From contig JAJRTY010000024.1 of assembly GCA_024278055.1 (NCBI GenBank), positions 17,744 through 81,743 of the forward strand: a DNA stretch of 64,000 bases, read 5' to 3'. Below are positions 39,610 through 50,232 of the stretch, one piece after another (position 1 is the first letter of the stretch; each line of letters begins with the position of its first letter). The notes under the pieces were generated by a model. That model had not been told where the DNA came from and made no database searches. It saw only the letters and a list, made by a program, of their open reading frames with translations. The position numbers and the translations under genes were made by a program. The DNA comes from Alphaproteobacteria bacterium (GTDB lineage Bacteria; Pseudomonadota; Alphaproteobacteria; Rhizobiales; JAJFHR01).

Positions 39610-42353
39610 GATTTGATTCCTTGCGTTTTGCCGCGCTCCACATCATGCAGAAGGCTGCCGCGTTTGGTGTAATAGTGCCAGGTGATGAGGACACAAGAGG
39701 CATAGAAGATCATGAAGGCTATCAGGGCAGCCGACGGACTGCCGGTTGCAGCAATCGATGTGCCGTATGACTTTGGAATGAAGAATGCGCCATACGCGGC
39801 CACCGCTGAAGTAAACCCAATGATGGCAGCAGCTTCTTTATCTGCCTGCTTCACCTGCTCGGCTTGGCTCAGGCCCGACATCAGTCGGCCAACTTCCAGC
39901 CGCATAATCACCGGGATCATCTGGAAGGTCGATGCATTACCGACACCTGTTGCAAAGAACAAGATCATGAACATGGCGAAGAAGCCCCAGAATGCCCCGG
40001 GCTGATCTTTGATGGCGAGGAAGTAAAGCACACCGGCAACGGCACCGATCATCACGACGAAAGTCCATAGTGTTACGCGACCACCGCCATATTTATCAGA
40101 CATCCAGCCGGTAGCAGCACGCGAAAGCGCACCCACCAAAGGACCAAGGAAAACATACTTGAGCGAGTTCGCATCCGGGAACATCAGTTTTGACAGCAGG
40201 GGGAAGCCTGCGGAATATCCGATGAACGAGCCAAAAGTACCCGTATAGAGCCAGCACATAATCCAGTTGTGCTTGCGCGAGAAGATGACCGATTGCTCCT
40301 TGAAAGAAGCCTTGGCATCGGCGATATCATTCATGCCGAACCAGGCTGCAATCGTTGCCAGAATAAGGAACGGCACCCAGATAAACCCGGCGTTCTGCAA
40401 CCATAATTGTGTGCCGTCGCTAGTTGTTTGGGGCTCACCACCGATCGCACCAAACACGCCCGCTGTAATCACCAGCGGCACGGTGAACTGCATAACGCTG
40501 ACACCGGCATTGCCGAAACCGGCATTGAATGCAAGCGCATTGCCTTTTTCCTTTTTCGGAAAGAAGAAGGAAATATTGGCCATGGAGGAGGCAAAGTTAC
40601 CGCCACCGAGCCCGCATAAAAGCGCCAGTACCAGGAACATGGCATAAGGCGTGCCGGGATCCTGTACCGCATAACCGATGCCGAATGCTGGAATAAGCAA
40701 CGACGCAGTTGTCAGGGTTGTCCACAGACGCCCGCCGAAAATCGGCACCATGAACGAATAGAATATTCTCAGCGTTGCCCCCGACAATCCCGGCAAAGCT
40801 GCCAGCCAGAACAATTGGTCAGAGGTATAATTGAAACCGATGGACGGCAGTTTGGCAACGACCACACTCCATACCAGCCACACTGAAAAAGCCAGCAACA
40901 GACACGGAATGGAAATCCACAAGTTGCGCCGGGCAATTTTCCGGCCCGTCTCTTCCCAGAACTTGTCATCATCAGGCCGCCAGTCTTCAATGGTTGGCCC
41001 CATGGCTTTGCCATGCTCGGCGGGCACGTGAATTTCCGCCATTTCCGGCAGTTGCGGCAACTCGCGCATACCTTCCGGCAGGGCTTCACGCTCCATCCGG
41101 CGAATGGAATTATGCATCCATAACAACGCGACACCAACGATGCCGAACAACAGCATGAAACTGCTTGTCCACACGCCGGTAAGGTCATTCATGACACCAA
41201 AGGCAATCGGCAGGACAAAACCACCCAAACCGCCAATCATACCAACCAGGCCACCGACAGAGCCAACATTGCCGGGATAATAGACCGGGATGTGCTTGTA
41301 GACCGCAGCCTTGCCCAGAGACATGAAAAAGCCGAGAATAAAAATCAGAACAACAAAGGGCACCAGTCCCATGCTGGTTGAAAATTCAATCGGGCCTTCA
41401 ATACCGTGAATGATGTAATCGGTATTGGGATAAGACAGCATGAAGGTAGTAGCAAGTGAGACCCCAAGCGTCCAGTACATAACCGCCCGCGCACCGTATT
41501 TATCGGAAAGATGGCCGCCATAGGCGCGAAACAGACTGGCCGGCACGGCAAAGAATGCTGCCAGCATACCAGCAGTTTTGATATCAACGCCATATACACC
41601 GATCAGATAGCGCGGCAACCACAGAGCCAGGGCGACAAAGGCACCAAAGACAAAGAAATAATACAGCGAAAAGCGCCATACCTGCAGATTTTTCAACGGT
41701 TCCATTTGTTCGGCAAATGACTGGCGACGCAGGTTTTTTGCTTTGCGTTCCGTAAGTGCTGGATCAGTCTTGGCGAAAACAAAGAACAATATGGCGGTAA
41801 TCGCCATGATAATACCATAGACGCGAACCACACCCTGCCACTCGTCACCCATCGCTACCAGTAAAAACGGTGCGCCGAAGTTGGTGATTGCAGCCCCGAC
41901 GTTGCCGACACCAAAAATCCCCAGAGCCGTACCCTGGCGATCCTTTTCATACCAGGTGGAGACATAAGCAATACCAACGGCAAAACTGCCGCCGGCCAGT
42001 CCAACACCCAGACCCGCCAGTAAAAACATCGGGAAAGTCGTTGCATAAGTCAGCAGATAAGCTGCAAAGGCAGTTGTCAGCATTTGAGCTGTGTAAATTA
42101 TTCGACCGCCAAACTGGTCGGTCCATATACCGAGAAAGACGCGGCTTAATGAGCCCGTCAAAATCGGTGTAGCAATCAAAATACCAAACTGCGTCTCGGA
42201 AAGCCCAAGATCAGCTTTTATTTTAATGCCGATGATTGAAAAAATGGTCCAGACAGCAAAACAGACAGTAAAGGCTAAGGTACTAAGTGTTAATGCACGT
42301 GTTTGCTGGCCGGAAGTAACTCCGTCTAGATGCCCCATGATAGCTCCGATCAC
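39606..42353 (-). CDS. narK: Nitrate/nitrite transporter, NarK1-NarK2 type fusion (two MFS domains)
   Basis: 915 aa with two MFS repeats; upstream of narG with 4-bp overlap. Confidence 0.92.
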   Translation of the reverse strand: MIGAIMGHLDGVTSGQQTRALTLSTLAFTVCFAVWTIFSIIGIKIKADLGLSETQFGILIATPILTGSLSRVFLGIWTDQFGGRIIYTAQMLTTAFAAYLLTYATTFPMFLLAGLGVGLAGGSFAVGIAYVSTWYEKDRQGTALGIFGVGNVGAAITNFGAPFLLVAMGDEWQGVVRVYGIIMAITAILFFVFAKTDPALTERKAKNLRRQSFAEQMEPLKNLQVWRFSLYYFFVFGAFVALALWLPRYLIGVYGVDIKTAGMLAAFFAVPASLFRAYGGHLSDKYGARAVMYWTLGVSLATTFMLSYPNTDYIIHGIEGPIEFSTSMGLVPFVVLIFILGFFMSLGKAAVYKHIPVYYPGNVGSVGGLVGMIGGLGGFVLPIAFGVMNDLTGVWTSSFMLLFGIVGVALLWMHNSIRRMEREALPEGMRELPQLPEMAEIHVPAEHGKAMGPTIEDWRPDDDKFWEETGRKIARRNLWISIPCLLLAFSVWLVWSVVVAKLPSIGFNYTSDQLFWLAALPGLSGATLRIFYSFMVPIFGGRLWTTLTTASLLIPAFGIGYAVQDPGTPYAMFLVLALLCGLGGGNFASSMANISFFFPKKEKGNALAFNAGFGNAGVSVMQFTVPLVITAGVFGAIGGEPQTTSDGTQLWLQNAGFIWVPFLILATIAAWFGMNDIADAKASFKEQSVIFSRKHNWIMCWLYTGTFGSFIGYSAGFPLLSKLMFPDANSLKYVFLGPLVGALSRAATGWMSDKYGGGRVTLWTFVVMIGAVAGVLYFLAIKDQPGAFWGFFAMFMILFFATGVGNASTFQMIPVIMRLEVGRLMSGLSQAEQVKQADKEAAAIIGFTSAVAAYGAFFIPKSYGTSIAATGSPSAALIAFMIFYASCVLITWHYYTKRGSLLHDVERGKTQGIKS

Positions 42354-42402
42354 TTGTTTGGTTTGTGATACGGCTTCCTAACCCGGTTTTAGGACATCGA
42401 AT

Positions 42403-42416
42403 TTGACTAGGATCAA
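42403..42416 (-). promoter_or_regulatory. FNR/NNR-type box upstream of narK
   Basis: TTGAC-TAGG-ATCAA (reverse TTGAT-CCTA-GTCAA), about 50 bp upstream of narK ATG. Confidence 0.75.
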
Positions 42417-42470
42417 ATTATGGAAAAAGTTTTTGCAACTGCGAAGAGAAAGGGAAATATGCGCGGAAAT

Positions 42471-43838
42471 CTACCGCCCGGCAAAAACAGATACGGAGAT
42501 ACCGACCTTGTGCCTAACAATACGGTTAAGCCAAACCGTCCAGAACAAGGTGGTAAGAATCACTGCGGCAGCGGCCCCAATAAACCCGAAAATTGGCACA
42601 AACAGAAGGTTACTGACGAAAAGCAACGCAATACTGGCAATATAAACAGGAATACTGGCCCGCTGATATCCCGATATCATCAAAATCTGAATGGCCGGCC
42701 CTGCAACTGCCCGGATTACCTGGGCTATCATCAGGCCAATCATACCCACATAGCCTTCAGCAAAACCTGTGCCAAAAAATCCGAGAACATAATTGCCAAA
42801 TAATACCAGAAACACAAAACCACTCAGTGTTATGGCCACGGCAAAACGGTTGGCCTTGCGCACGGTTGCCTGTAATACCTGATGGTTTTTCAATAAATGG
42901 GCGTCAGACGCATCGCGCAACATGACCTGATGAACAATCTGAATGGCAAAGGCCATCAAAAAAGTGATCTTGATGGCAACACCGAATATCCCGGTTTCAG
43001 TAGCCGTCATTAACGAGCCGACCATCAGTATATTGAGATCTGCAAACATGGTTACAAACAATGTCGCCAGCACCATTGGCAGGGCCAGAATGCGCCATTG
43101 TTGCAGCTGTTGGCGAGCAATCGGCTCTTTATTGGTTGCCTGCAATAAATCCGCACCCGTCTGGCGCGACATGACAACAGACATCCAGATGGCCAAAGCG
43201 GTTGCAATAACCAGATTGAGTGCCACAATAGTTGCAGCATTCACCGCTATCGACAGAACAACAGCAATGCCAACGAAGGACACCAGAAAAACCGGACGAA
43301 CCAGCAATTCAGGCGCATTGGCAATAATGAAACGCTTGCGGGCATTGGCAAGACCGCCATTCAACCGCATCACTGCATAGACCGGTGCTGTTGCCACCGC
43401 AAGCAGCAAGGCCCAGCGCAATTCACCAGCAAACCCGGGATAAAGCCAGATAAACACGCCTGCCGGAACCGCAATCAGGCAACTGAATGTGGCTAGTTGT
43501 TTATGAGCGCAGCGAAGAAAAGCCTGCAACAATCCGGGATGCGCCTCGGCTTCAGAGCGCGCCACAACCGGGGCAATAATCCATGGAAAACCTGCTGTAA
43601 GTATAGTGGATAAAACAGCAGCCAGACCAAGGGACAGAAAAAAGTTGCCAAGTATGTCTGCGCCAAGAGTGCGGGCAATCAGCAATTGCAGAACAATTCC
43701 TATCCCGGCACTGCCAATCCTTACCATCAACAAAAGCAGTGCTGTGCCGGAAATTGAGCCAAGCTTTTGGCGCAGGTTTAGAATACTGGGTTTACTATGC
43801 GTATCGGGAATACTGGCCATGGAAGAAACAGGCCTCAA
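42471..43838 (-). CDS. Polysaccharide/lipid flippase (MOP superfamily)
   Basis: 455 aa polytopic; LLIARTLGADILGNFFLSLGLAAVLSTILTAGFPWI. Confidence 0.78.
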   Translation of the reverse strand: MRPVSSMASIPDTHSKPSILNLRQKLGSISGTALLLLMVRIGSAGIGIVLQLLIARTLGADILGNFFLSLGLAAVLSTILTAGFPWIIAPVVARSEAEAHPGLLQAFLRCAHKQLATFSCLIAVPAGVFIWLYPGFAGELRWALLLAVATAPVYAVMRLNGGLANARKRFIIANAPELLVRPVFLVSFVGIAVVLSIAVNAATIVALNLVIATALAIWMSVVMSRQTGADLLQATNKEPIARQQLQQWRILALPMVLATLFVTMFADLNILMVGSLMTATETGIFGVAIKITFLMAFAIQIVHQVMLRDASDAHLLKNHQVLQATVRKANRFAVAITLSGFVFLVLFGNYVLGFFGTGFAEGYVGMIGLMIAQVIRAVAGPAIQILMISGYQRASIPVYIASIALLFVSNLLFVPIFGFIGAAAAVILTTLFWTVWLNRIVRHKVGISVSVFAGR

Positions 43839-44902
43839 CTACCGGTGGCCAGCAGGGGAATTTCCCACGGCGGCGAAATATTATACTTACCCGACAGTTC
43901 TTCAAGAGTTGTCATCATTGCTGGCGGGATTGAAATTCCAGCAACAAGGTTATCTTTATAATTTTGCCAGCGAACTTCGCCGGGCAGCAAGACTTGATCT
44001 GCATCGCCAGAAGCTTTCAACAAAGTGATGAGCGCTTCAAACCTTTGATAAAACTCAGCCATCGACATCCATTTTTCAACATCAATGGCGATCAGGCAAT
44101 GACCACTGTCGCTGTTTTCAACAAAATTGGAGTACGTCGATTTCACGGAATGAGAAAATCCCGAGCCAGTCAAAATTCCCGCCAGTATTTCCACCATCAG
44201 CGCAATACCATAACCTTTAGGCCCACCAAATGGCGTAAGTGAGCCTTCACCAATGCGGGCAGGATCACTCAACGGTTCTCCATTAGGTAAAATGGCCAGC
44301 CCTTCGGGCAAAGGTTCACCCTTGCCCAGATACTCGCGCACGGTTGACCCGGCAAGGGAACTGGTGGCGAAATCCACCATCAGATTTTCACCGTTTTGTC
44401 GCGGCGCCCCAAAGGCAAAGGGATTGGTGCCCAAAACTGCCTTCGTGCCGCCATAAGCCACCACCTTGGGAAAGGAGTTACTCATGGCCAAAGACACCAT
44501 GCCCTGTTTTGCCGCCAAATCAACAAAGTAGGCGCCGGTTCCGAAAAAATTACTGTTGTTGACACCAACAATACCAATGCCGGTTTCGCGTGCCAGTTCA
44601 ACCGCTTTTTCCATGCCGATTTCACCGGCAAAGTGACCAAAGCCATTATCCGCATCCAGCCGCGCACAGCTTGCGGATAAATTTTCAAATCGCGGCTGGC
44701 AGACAGGATTGAGCACGCCTTTTTCAAGACGCTCAATATGCACAGGGATACGCGACACACCAAAATTACAGCGCCCGACCAGTTCACTCCACACCATGTT
44801 TGAGGCTACAGCCTTGCACTGGTCTGCCTTCACACCACAGGCGCTGAAAAGCGCCATGATAAAATTTTTCAGGCTATCGGGGTGAACGATATGTGAGGTC
44901 AC
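43835..44902 (-). CDS. Malate/L-lactate dehydrogenase family (Ldh/YlbC type) oxidoreductase
   Basis: GNFGVSRIPVHIERLEKG-type region, NSNFFGTGAYFVDLAAKQGMVSLAMSNS, LGTNPFAFGAPR, FGGPKGYGIALMVEILAGILTGSGFS. Confidence 0.88.
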   Translation of the reverse strand: MTSHIVHPDSLKNFIMALFSACGVKADQCKAVASNMVWSELVGRCNFGVSRIPVHIERLEKGVLNPVCQPRFENLSASCARLDADNGFGHFAGEIGMEKAVELARETGIGIVGVNNSNFFGTGAYFVDLAAKQGMVSLAMSNSFPKVVAYGGTKAVLGTNPFAFGAPRQNGENLMVDFATSSLAGSTVREYLGKGEPLPEGLAILPNGEPLSDPARIGEGSLTPFGGPKGYGIALMVEILAGILTGSGFSHSVKSTYSNFVENSDSGHCLIAIDVEKWMSMAEFYQRFEALITLLKASGDADQVLLPGEVRWQNYKDNLVAGISIPPAMMTTLEELSGKYNISPPWEIPLLATGS

Positions 44903-46128
44903 AAAAACCTCCGTGTGGTTTTTTCAATCCGCGCAGCCAGTGCGCCCGCCGTCGGCATAGGATCACTAAGCCGGTGCAGGGGAGCCACATGGTTCATCGG
45001 CAACACGCTTTTAACCCACTCGCCAAATCCGATTTTGCCCTGCCGGTATAATTCAATAAAAGCCAATGTATCGCGCAAGCCATACCAGAAGGTCATATTC
45101 TGTTGGAAAGTGCTGAATTTCGGCATTGGTTGTTGGGTGACACTACAATAAAAAATCAGGTCAATAGGAGCTCCCGACTGGATGACCAGTTCCTGGGCAG
45201 CCGTAAAGCGGGCGTTACACTCGATGACTTTTAGCAGGTTATCACGCGGATCGCGCTTGAACTCGATATTGCCAAGGCCGGAAAAACCAATTCCGGTGAA
45301 AAACTTTTTGCCAGCCTCCGCAGTCTCCGGCAACCATTCGCTGGCGTGATAACAGGCCAGACCCTGGTTTTGCGGAAAGCGCCTGATGATGCGTTTGGTA
45401 TAATCAAACAGGACGTTGTCATCGCCGTCTATATACGTGTAATAGCTGCTCAACAGGCAATCCGGTCCCGGAATCATTTCTATCACCATGACGTCAAGAT
45501 TGTTTTGCCACGACAGGCGAACCTTTTCTGCAAGTTCATCAAAACTGTCTTCAATAATAAACAGTTTGCAGCCAAATATTTTTGAAAACCTGTGCGAGAT
45601 AATCGGTTTGACCATAACCGGAAACTGGATGGCCTCGCGAATGGCTTCAAGATCACGCTCCGAGTTTACATCCCAGAATTGCGGCGTTGCTACACCGGCC
45701 TTTCGCGCAAGTTCGAGTGTCTCTCTTTTGTCCAGAAGCGCATTTTGCAGCCCGGCATTGCCATCACCAAGCAGATAGTGGCGGCCAAGTTCTTCGCGAT
45801 TGGCGGCAACAAACTCTATAGCCACATCGCTGCAACATATAATCAGGCTGCCATGAAGGTCTTGCGATTTTCCCGATAATAAAAGCCCGGCCCAATAATC
45901 AGCCGCAGCCTCATCCCTTGGCACCGGCAGGCTTTGCGCACAATACCTCGAATACCGGCCCCAGCAATCTGCATCTCCGCTCACCCGCGTCTTGATGCCC
46001 AGTTTTCCAAACCGGCGCACCAGCGACAAGGCATTCTCTTTGCCGCCAAGCACCAGAACCGGCGTTGACGTATCTATATTCTTTTCATCAAATGCTGCAA
46101 TATCTACTACCGGCCTATGAATATTCAT
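44899..46128 (-). CDS. ATP-grasp family ligase
   Basis: VLVLGGKENALSLVRRFGKLGIKTRVSG, LLDKRETLELARKAGVATPQF, FSGLGNIEFKRDPRDNLLKVIECNARF; start taken near 46128-46134. Confidence 0.83.
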   Translation of the reverse strand: MNIHRPVVDIAAFDEKNIDTSTPVLVLGGKENALSLVRRFGKLGIKTRVSGDADCWGRYSRYCAQSLPVPRDEAAADYWAGLLLSGKSQDLHGSLIICCSDVAIEFVAANREELGRHYLLGDGNAGLQNALLDKRETLELARKAGVATPQFWDVNSERDLEAIREAIQFPVMVKPIISHRFSKIFGCKLFIIEDSFDELAEKVRLSWQNNLDVMVIEMIPGPDCLLSSYYTYIDGDDNVLFDYTKRIIRRFPQNQGLACYHASEWLPETAEAGKKFFTGIGFSGLGNIEFKRDPRDNLLKVIECNARFTAAQELVIQSGAPIDLIFYCSVTQQPMPKFSTFQQNMTFWYGLRDTLAFIELYRQGKIGFGEWVKSVLPMNHVAPLHRLSDPMPTAGALAARIEKTTRRFL

Positions 46129-47356
46129 GAACATCCTCTTGTTCTGACTTCTCCAAACCGCCGGATGGCCGGATGAGCCTGTTTCGATTTTTACCGTTTT
46201 TCTGATCATTGCCATTGACAGTGTTCGGCGCACGTTGCCTGGCTGCACCCACTTCCATGACGCCAATACGATTTGACAACATGTAGTCGATAACCATTTC
46301 CGCCACAGGGTTGGCCTCTTCAGGATTGGCGACCAGATAGTGGTGATGAAGTCCCGGTGTGGTATTAATTTCACTGATCCGGCAATTTTCCGGATCAAGC
46401 GGCTGACTGATATCCTTGCAGATAAGATCAACGCCCACAAACCTCGCACCGAGCTTTCGTACAAGTTCACCACATTGCTGCTCAATATCCGGGTGAACCC
46501 GGGCAGTAACATTGACGTTGCCGCTTCGGTCATTCTCATTGACGGCACGCTTGATTTGCACGATTTGTCCCGTTTCAGGAATGTCGGAAAGAGAAATACC
46601 CTGCTCCTGCATCCAGTTGCGGGCGTCTTTGTCGACAACCAGCGGACTTAACGCCCTGAACGGCATTTCATTCTTGCGCCGGGCATTTTCCCGGCCAACC
46701 AGTTTTTTAATCGTGGCAACACCATCACCGACAACCACCGGTGGATCGCGGCGGATGGCATCAATGAGTTTGCCATCGAGATAAAGCAGCCGGAAAGAGG
46801 CACCTTGCAGCTGTTCTTCTACAATCAGCGTATGATCAAACCGAGCCGCCAGCCGTGCAGCGGAAATCAATTGAGAGATTGTATCTATACCGGTGGTAAC
46901 ACCGCGACCGCCACCCGTACCGCTGGCGGGCTTCACCACCACTGTCTTTTCATTGGCCAGAAAAGCCTCAGCCACGTCAAGGTTTTGCATCGAAAACAGA
47001 CAATGACGGGCAAGCGGAACACCCATTTCACTTAAAAGCGAATAGGTCATCGCCTTGTCGCCCATGACTTTCAGCATCAAATGGTCTTCAAGCATCACCT
47101 GATATTGTTTGACGAATGTGACCAGACCGTTCCGGCTGATGCGCGAATAGCCGAATTGATCGTGGCGAATGTCAGCCACAAGCTTTTCCGCCACACCTTG
47201 CCACAGCTCATCATAGTAACTTTGCCGCAATTTTCTATATTGCAACAGGCGCGCAATTCCGGGTAAATCGGCAAAAAAGAACAGCCTGTACCAGGCCCGC
47301 CACAATGTGGTTGTTATCATTCTTAACGAAATTCCAGACATGCAGCTCGGTTCCAT
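46115..47356 (-). CDS. ATP-grasp protein with cyanophycin-synthetase-like ATP-grasp domain
   Basis: VVVKPASGTGGGRGVTTGI, VVVGDGVATIKKLVGRENARR, ISEINTTPGLHHHYLVANPE. Confidence 0.8.
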   Translation of the reverse strand: MEPSCMSGISLRMITTTLWRAWYRLFFFADLPGIARLLQYRKLRQSYYDELWQGVAEKLVADIRHDQFGYSRISRNGLVTFVKQYQVMLEDHLMLKVMGDKAMTYSLLSEMGVPLARHCLFSMQNLDVAEAFLANEKTVVVKPASGTGGGRGVTTGIDTISQLISAARLAARFDHTLIVEEQLQGASFRLLYLDGKLIDAIRRDPPVVVGDGVATIKKLVGRENARRKNEMPFRALSPLVVDKDARNWMQEQGISLSDIPETGQIVQIKRAVNENDRSGNVNVTARVHPDIEQQCGELVRKLGARFVGVDLICKDISQPLDPENCRISEINTTPGLHHHYLVANPEEANPVAEMVIDYMLSNRIGVMEVGAARQRAPNTVNGNDQKNGKNRNRLIRPSGGLEKSEQEDVHEYS

Positions 47357-47368
47357 TGCCCCGGATAA

Positions 47369-47402
47369 AACTGTTTTCAGGTGAATATACCTGAAAACAG
47401 TT
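47369..47402 (-). terminator. Perfect 14-bp stem hairpin between rraA-like and ATP-grasp genes
   Basis: AACTGTTTTCAGGT-GAATAT-ACCTGAAAACAGTT; minus-strand reading ends in TTTTATC. Confidence 0.7.
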
Positions 47403-47422
47403 AATATGATTGCCTACAGGTC

Positions 47423-48241
47423 CTATTCAAATTCGCAGCCATCCTGAGCCAGCTGGTTATCAACCCAGTCATTTGAAAACTTGCCTGCTTTAACGCTGTT
47501 AACATAATTGGCCATGCGCTCGGTCTGCTCATCAAGGTAATCACAGGTATCAGCTGCAAACTCCTTGCGAACAACAACGATACCGCTGTCATCGGCGCAG
47601 ATTACATCACCTGAGTTAACCACAATACCGCCACAACTGACGGTGTGGCCCAACTCGCCGGGACCTCTGTGCAATGGTCCAAAAGCTGTAATACCAGTTG
47701 AATAGATCGGCAGCCCGACGTCTTGCAATCCTGGCAGATCACGCACCAGCCCATCAACGATGAACCCGGCAATACCGAGGTGTTTTGCTTTATTTCCAAT
47801 AAGGTCGCCCACCAGAGCATTGCGTGAGCCGCCACTGGTATCGATAACAATAACATCGCCCGGCTTAGCCACATCGAGCGCCTTGTGAACCATCAGATTA
47901 TCACCGGGAAAAACCTTGACCGTCAGCGCAACACCGCACAGGGGCTTGTCGTTGACAACGTTTCGGATGGCCGGATCCATGGTAAACATGCGATTGAGTG
48001 CATCAGAAATGTCCGGTGTTTCAAACCGGGACAGTTTGGCGACAAGTTCAGCTGATACGCGTTCATATTTGCTGTTTACCCGAAACCCCGGTCCCGGGCG
48101 CATTTCAGAAGAAGCTGGCTTACTATGGGTTAATTCAACGATTTTCCGGCTATCGTCAGACCGAAATGCTGAACTTGTCTCGGCTTTGCGCATCTTTGTC
48201 CAATCAACAACGTTCTCACCGCATTTCTTCGCATTCTTCAT
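47423..48241 (-). CDS. RraA-family protein (HMG/CHA aldolase-like)
   Basis: GDVIVIDTSGGSRNALVGDLIGNKAKHLGIAGFIVDGLVRD, GDVICADDSGIVVV. Confidence 0.85.
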   Translation of the reverse strand: MKNAKKCGENVVDWTKMRKAETSSAFRSDDSRKIVELTHSKPASSEMRPGPGFRVNSKYERVSAELVAKLSRFETPDISDALNRMFTMDPAIRNVVNDKPLCGVALTVKVFPGDNLMVHKALDVAKPGDVIVIDTSGGSRNALVGDLIGNKAKHLGIAGFIVDGLVRDLPGLQDVGLPIYSTGITAFGPLHRGPGELGHTVSCGGIVVNSGDVICADDSGIVVVRKEFAADTCDYLDEQTERMANYVNSVKAGKFSNDWVDNQLAQDGCEFE

Positions 48242-48495
48242 GGCCGCACTCCTTTTTGAGAATTTCGATACTAGCTGCAAAGACCGCAGCAATTTTCATG
48301 CCACAGGCCTCAGCTTCAAATTGGCACAGTCAGCAATTTTCGGTTGAAAAGATTAAAAAATTTAATAGATTTTCCTGCCACTCTACATTATCGGCGCCGG
48401 TTCAAAGACTGTTGGCCTTCTATAACTATTCCATTGACATTCAATTTCTTTAAGATCATCGTTTGCGTGTAATAGTAAATTCGGGAGGTACATCT

Positions 48496-50232
48496 ATGAA
48501 GAAAGTAATGATATCTGCACTTACTCTAGTAGCAGCGCTGGCTGTTTCCGCACCTGCATGGGCGGGAATAGAAGAGGCCAAAAAATGGGTGGAAACAGAG
48601 TTCCAGCCCTCGACCCTGTCAAAAAGCGAACAGATGAAAGAAATGGAGTGGTTTATCAAGGCCGCTGAGCCCTTTAAAGGCATGGAAATCAACGTTCTGT
48701 CTGAGGGAATTCCCACCCATGATTACGAATCAAAAGTTCTCACAAAGGCTTTTGAGGAAATCACCGGAATAAAAGTCAATCACCAGATTCTGCGCGAAGG
48801 TGAAGTCGTCCAGGCGGTACAGACCCAGATGCAGACCCGGCGCAACCTTTATGATGCTTACATCAATGATTCTGATTTGATCGGCACCCATTCGCGTCTC
48901 CAGCTGGCCGTCAATCTTACTGACTGGATGGCGGGTGAAGGCAAGGACGTTACCTCACCAACACTGGATATCGATGATTTCATTGGCAAATCTTTCACCA
49001 CCGGTCCCGATGGCAAGCTGTATCAGCTTCCAGACCAGCAATTCGCCAATCTTTACTGGTTCCGTTATGACTGGTTCAAGCGCGCTGATCTTAAAAAGCG
49101 TTTTAAAGAAAAATATGGCTATGAGCTTGGTGTTCCGGTCAACTGGTCGGCCTATGAAGATATCGCCGAGTTTTTCTCTGAAGATGTCAAGGAAATTGAC
49201 GGCAAGCGCATCTACGGCCACATGGATTATGGCAAACGTGCGCCAGACCTTGGCTGGCGTATGACCGATGCCTGGCTGTCCATGGCCGGTGCCGGCTCAA
49301 AAGGCCTTCCCAATGGTATCCCGGTCGATGAATGGGGCATTCGCATGGAAAAAGGCTCTTGCAATCCGGTTGGTGCTTCTGTGTCACGTGGCGGTGCCAC
49401 TAACGGACCCGCAGCAGTCTATGCCATTCGCAAATGGGATGAGTGGCTAAGGAAGTACGCCCCTCCAGGTGCTGCTGATTTTGACTTCTATCAGTCCTTA
49501 CCAGCTCTGGCCTCAGGCAACGTTGCCCAGCAAATTTTCTGGTATACAGCCTTTACCGCAACAATGGTTGCGCCCAAAAGTGAAGGCAACAACACAGTAG
49601 ATGATGCCGGCAAGCCCTTGTGGCGGATGGCACCTTCACCGCATGGTCCTTATTGGGTTAACGGACAAAAACTTGGCTATCAGGATGCCGGTTCGTGGAC
49701 AATTTTCAAATCCACACCGGTAAAACGTCGCAAGGCAGCCTGGCTTTATGCCCAGTTTGTAACCTCCAAAACCCTTGATGTGAAAAAGAGCCATGTAGGT
49801 CTTACTTTCATCCGCGAATCCACGATCATGGATGAAAGCTTCACCAAACGCGCACCCAAGCTCGGTGGCTTGATTGAGTTTTACCGCTCACCAGACCGGG
49901 TCAACTGGACTCCGACCGGCGTCAACGTACCTGACTATCCTAAACTGGCGCAGCTTTGGTGGCAGAATATTGGTGATGTCAACTCGGGCACATTTACGCC
50001 ACAACAGGCGATGGACCGTCTTGCCGGAGAAATGGACAGCGTTATGGCCCGTATGCAGGCCGCTGACGAAAAAGCCAAAATCTATGGCGGTTGCGGCCCA
50101 CGGCTGAACCCGAAGGTAGACCCTGCGGTCTGGCTTAACAAGCCTGGTTCACCAAAGGCCAAACTGGCCAACGAAAAGCCAAAAGGTGAAACCATCGCTT
50201 ATGATGAACTCATCAAGCGCTGGGCTAAATAA
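48496..50232 (+). CDS. Glycerol-type ABC transporter substrate-binding protein (GlpV-like)
   Basis: Signal peptide; INVLSEGIPTHDYESKVLTKAFEEITGIKVNHQI; first gene of GlpVSTPQU-like operon. Confidence 0.85.
   Translation: MKKVMISALTLVAALAVSAPAWAGIEEAKKWVETEFQPSTLSKSEQMKEMEWFIKAAEPFKGMEINVLSEGIPTHDYESKVLTKAFEEITGIKVNHQILREGEVVQAVQTQMQTRRNLYDAYINDSDLIGTHSRLQLAVNLTDWMAGEGKDVTSPTLDIDDFIGKSFTTGPDGKLYQLPDQQFANLYWFRYDWFKRADLKKRFKEKYGYELGVPVNWSAYEDIAEFFSEDVKEIDGKRIYGHMDYGKRAPDLGWRMTDAWLSMAGAGSKGLPNGIPVDEWGIRMEKGSCNPVGASVSRGGATNGPAAVYAIRKWDEWLRKYAPPGAADFDFYQSLPALASGNVAQQIFWYTAFTATMVAPKSEGNNTVDDAGKPLWRMAPSPHGPYWVNGQKLGYQDAGSWTIFKSTPVKRRKAAWLYAQFVTSKTLDVKKSHVGLTFIRESTIMDESFTKRAPKLGGLIEFYRSPDRVNWTPTGVNVPDYPKLAQLWWQNIGDVNSGTFTPQQAMDRLAGEMDSVMARMQAADEKAKIYGGCGPRLNPKVDPAVWLNKPGSPKAKLANEKPKGETIAYDELIKRWAK

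Noticed and set aside
39606-42353. Double-length NarK as a possible gene-fusion novelty
   Set aside because: NarK1-NarK2 fusions are known in denitrifying proteobacteria.
46128-46638. N-terminal extension of ORF 44899..46638
   Set aside because: The extra residues overlap the conserved upstream ATP-grasp gene out of frame; the real start is near 46128-46134.
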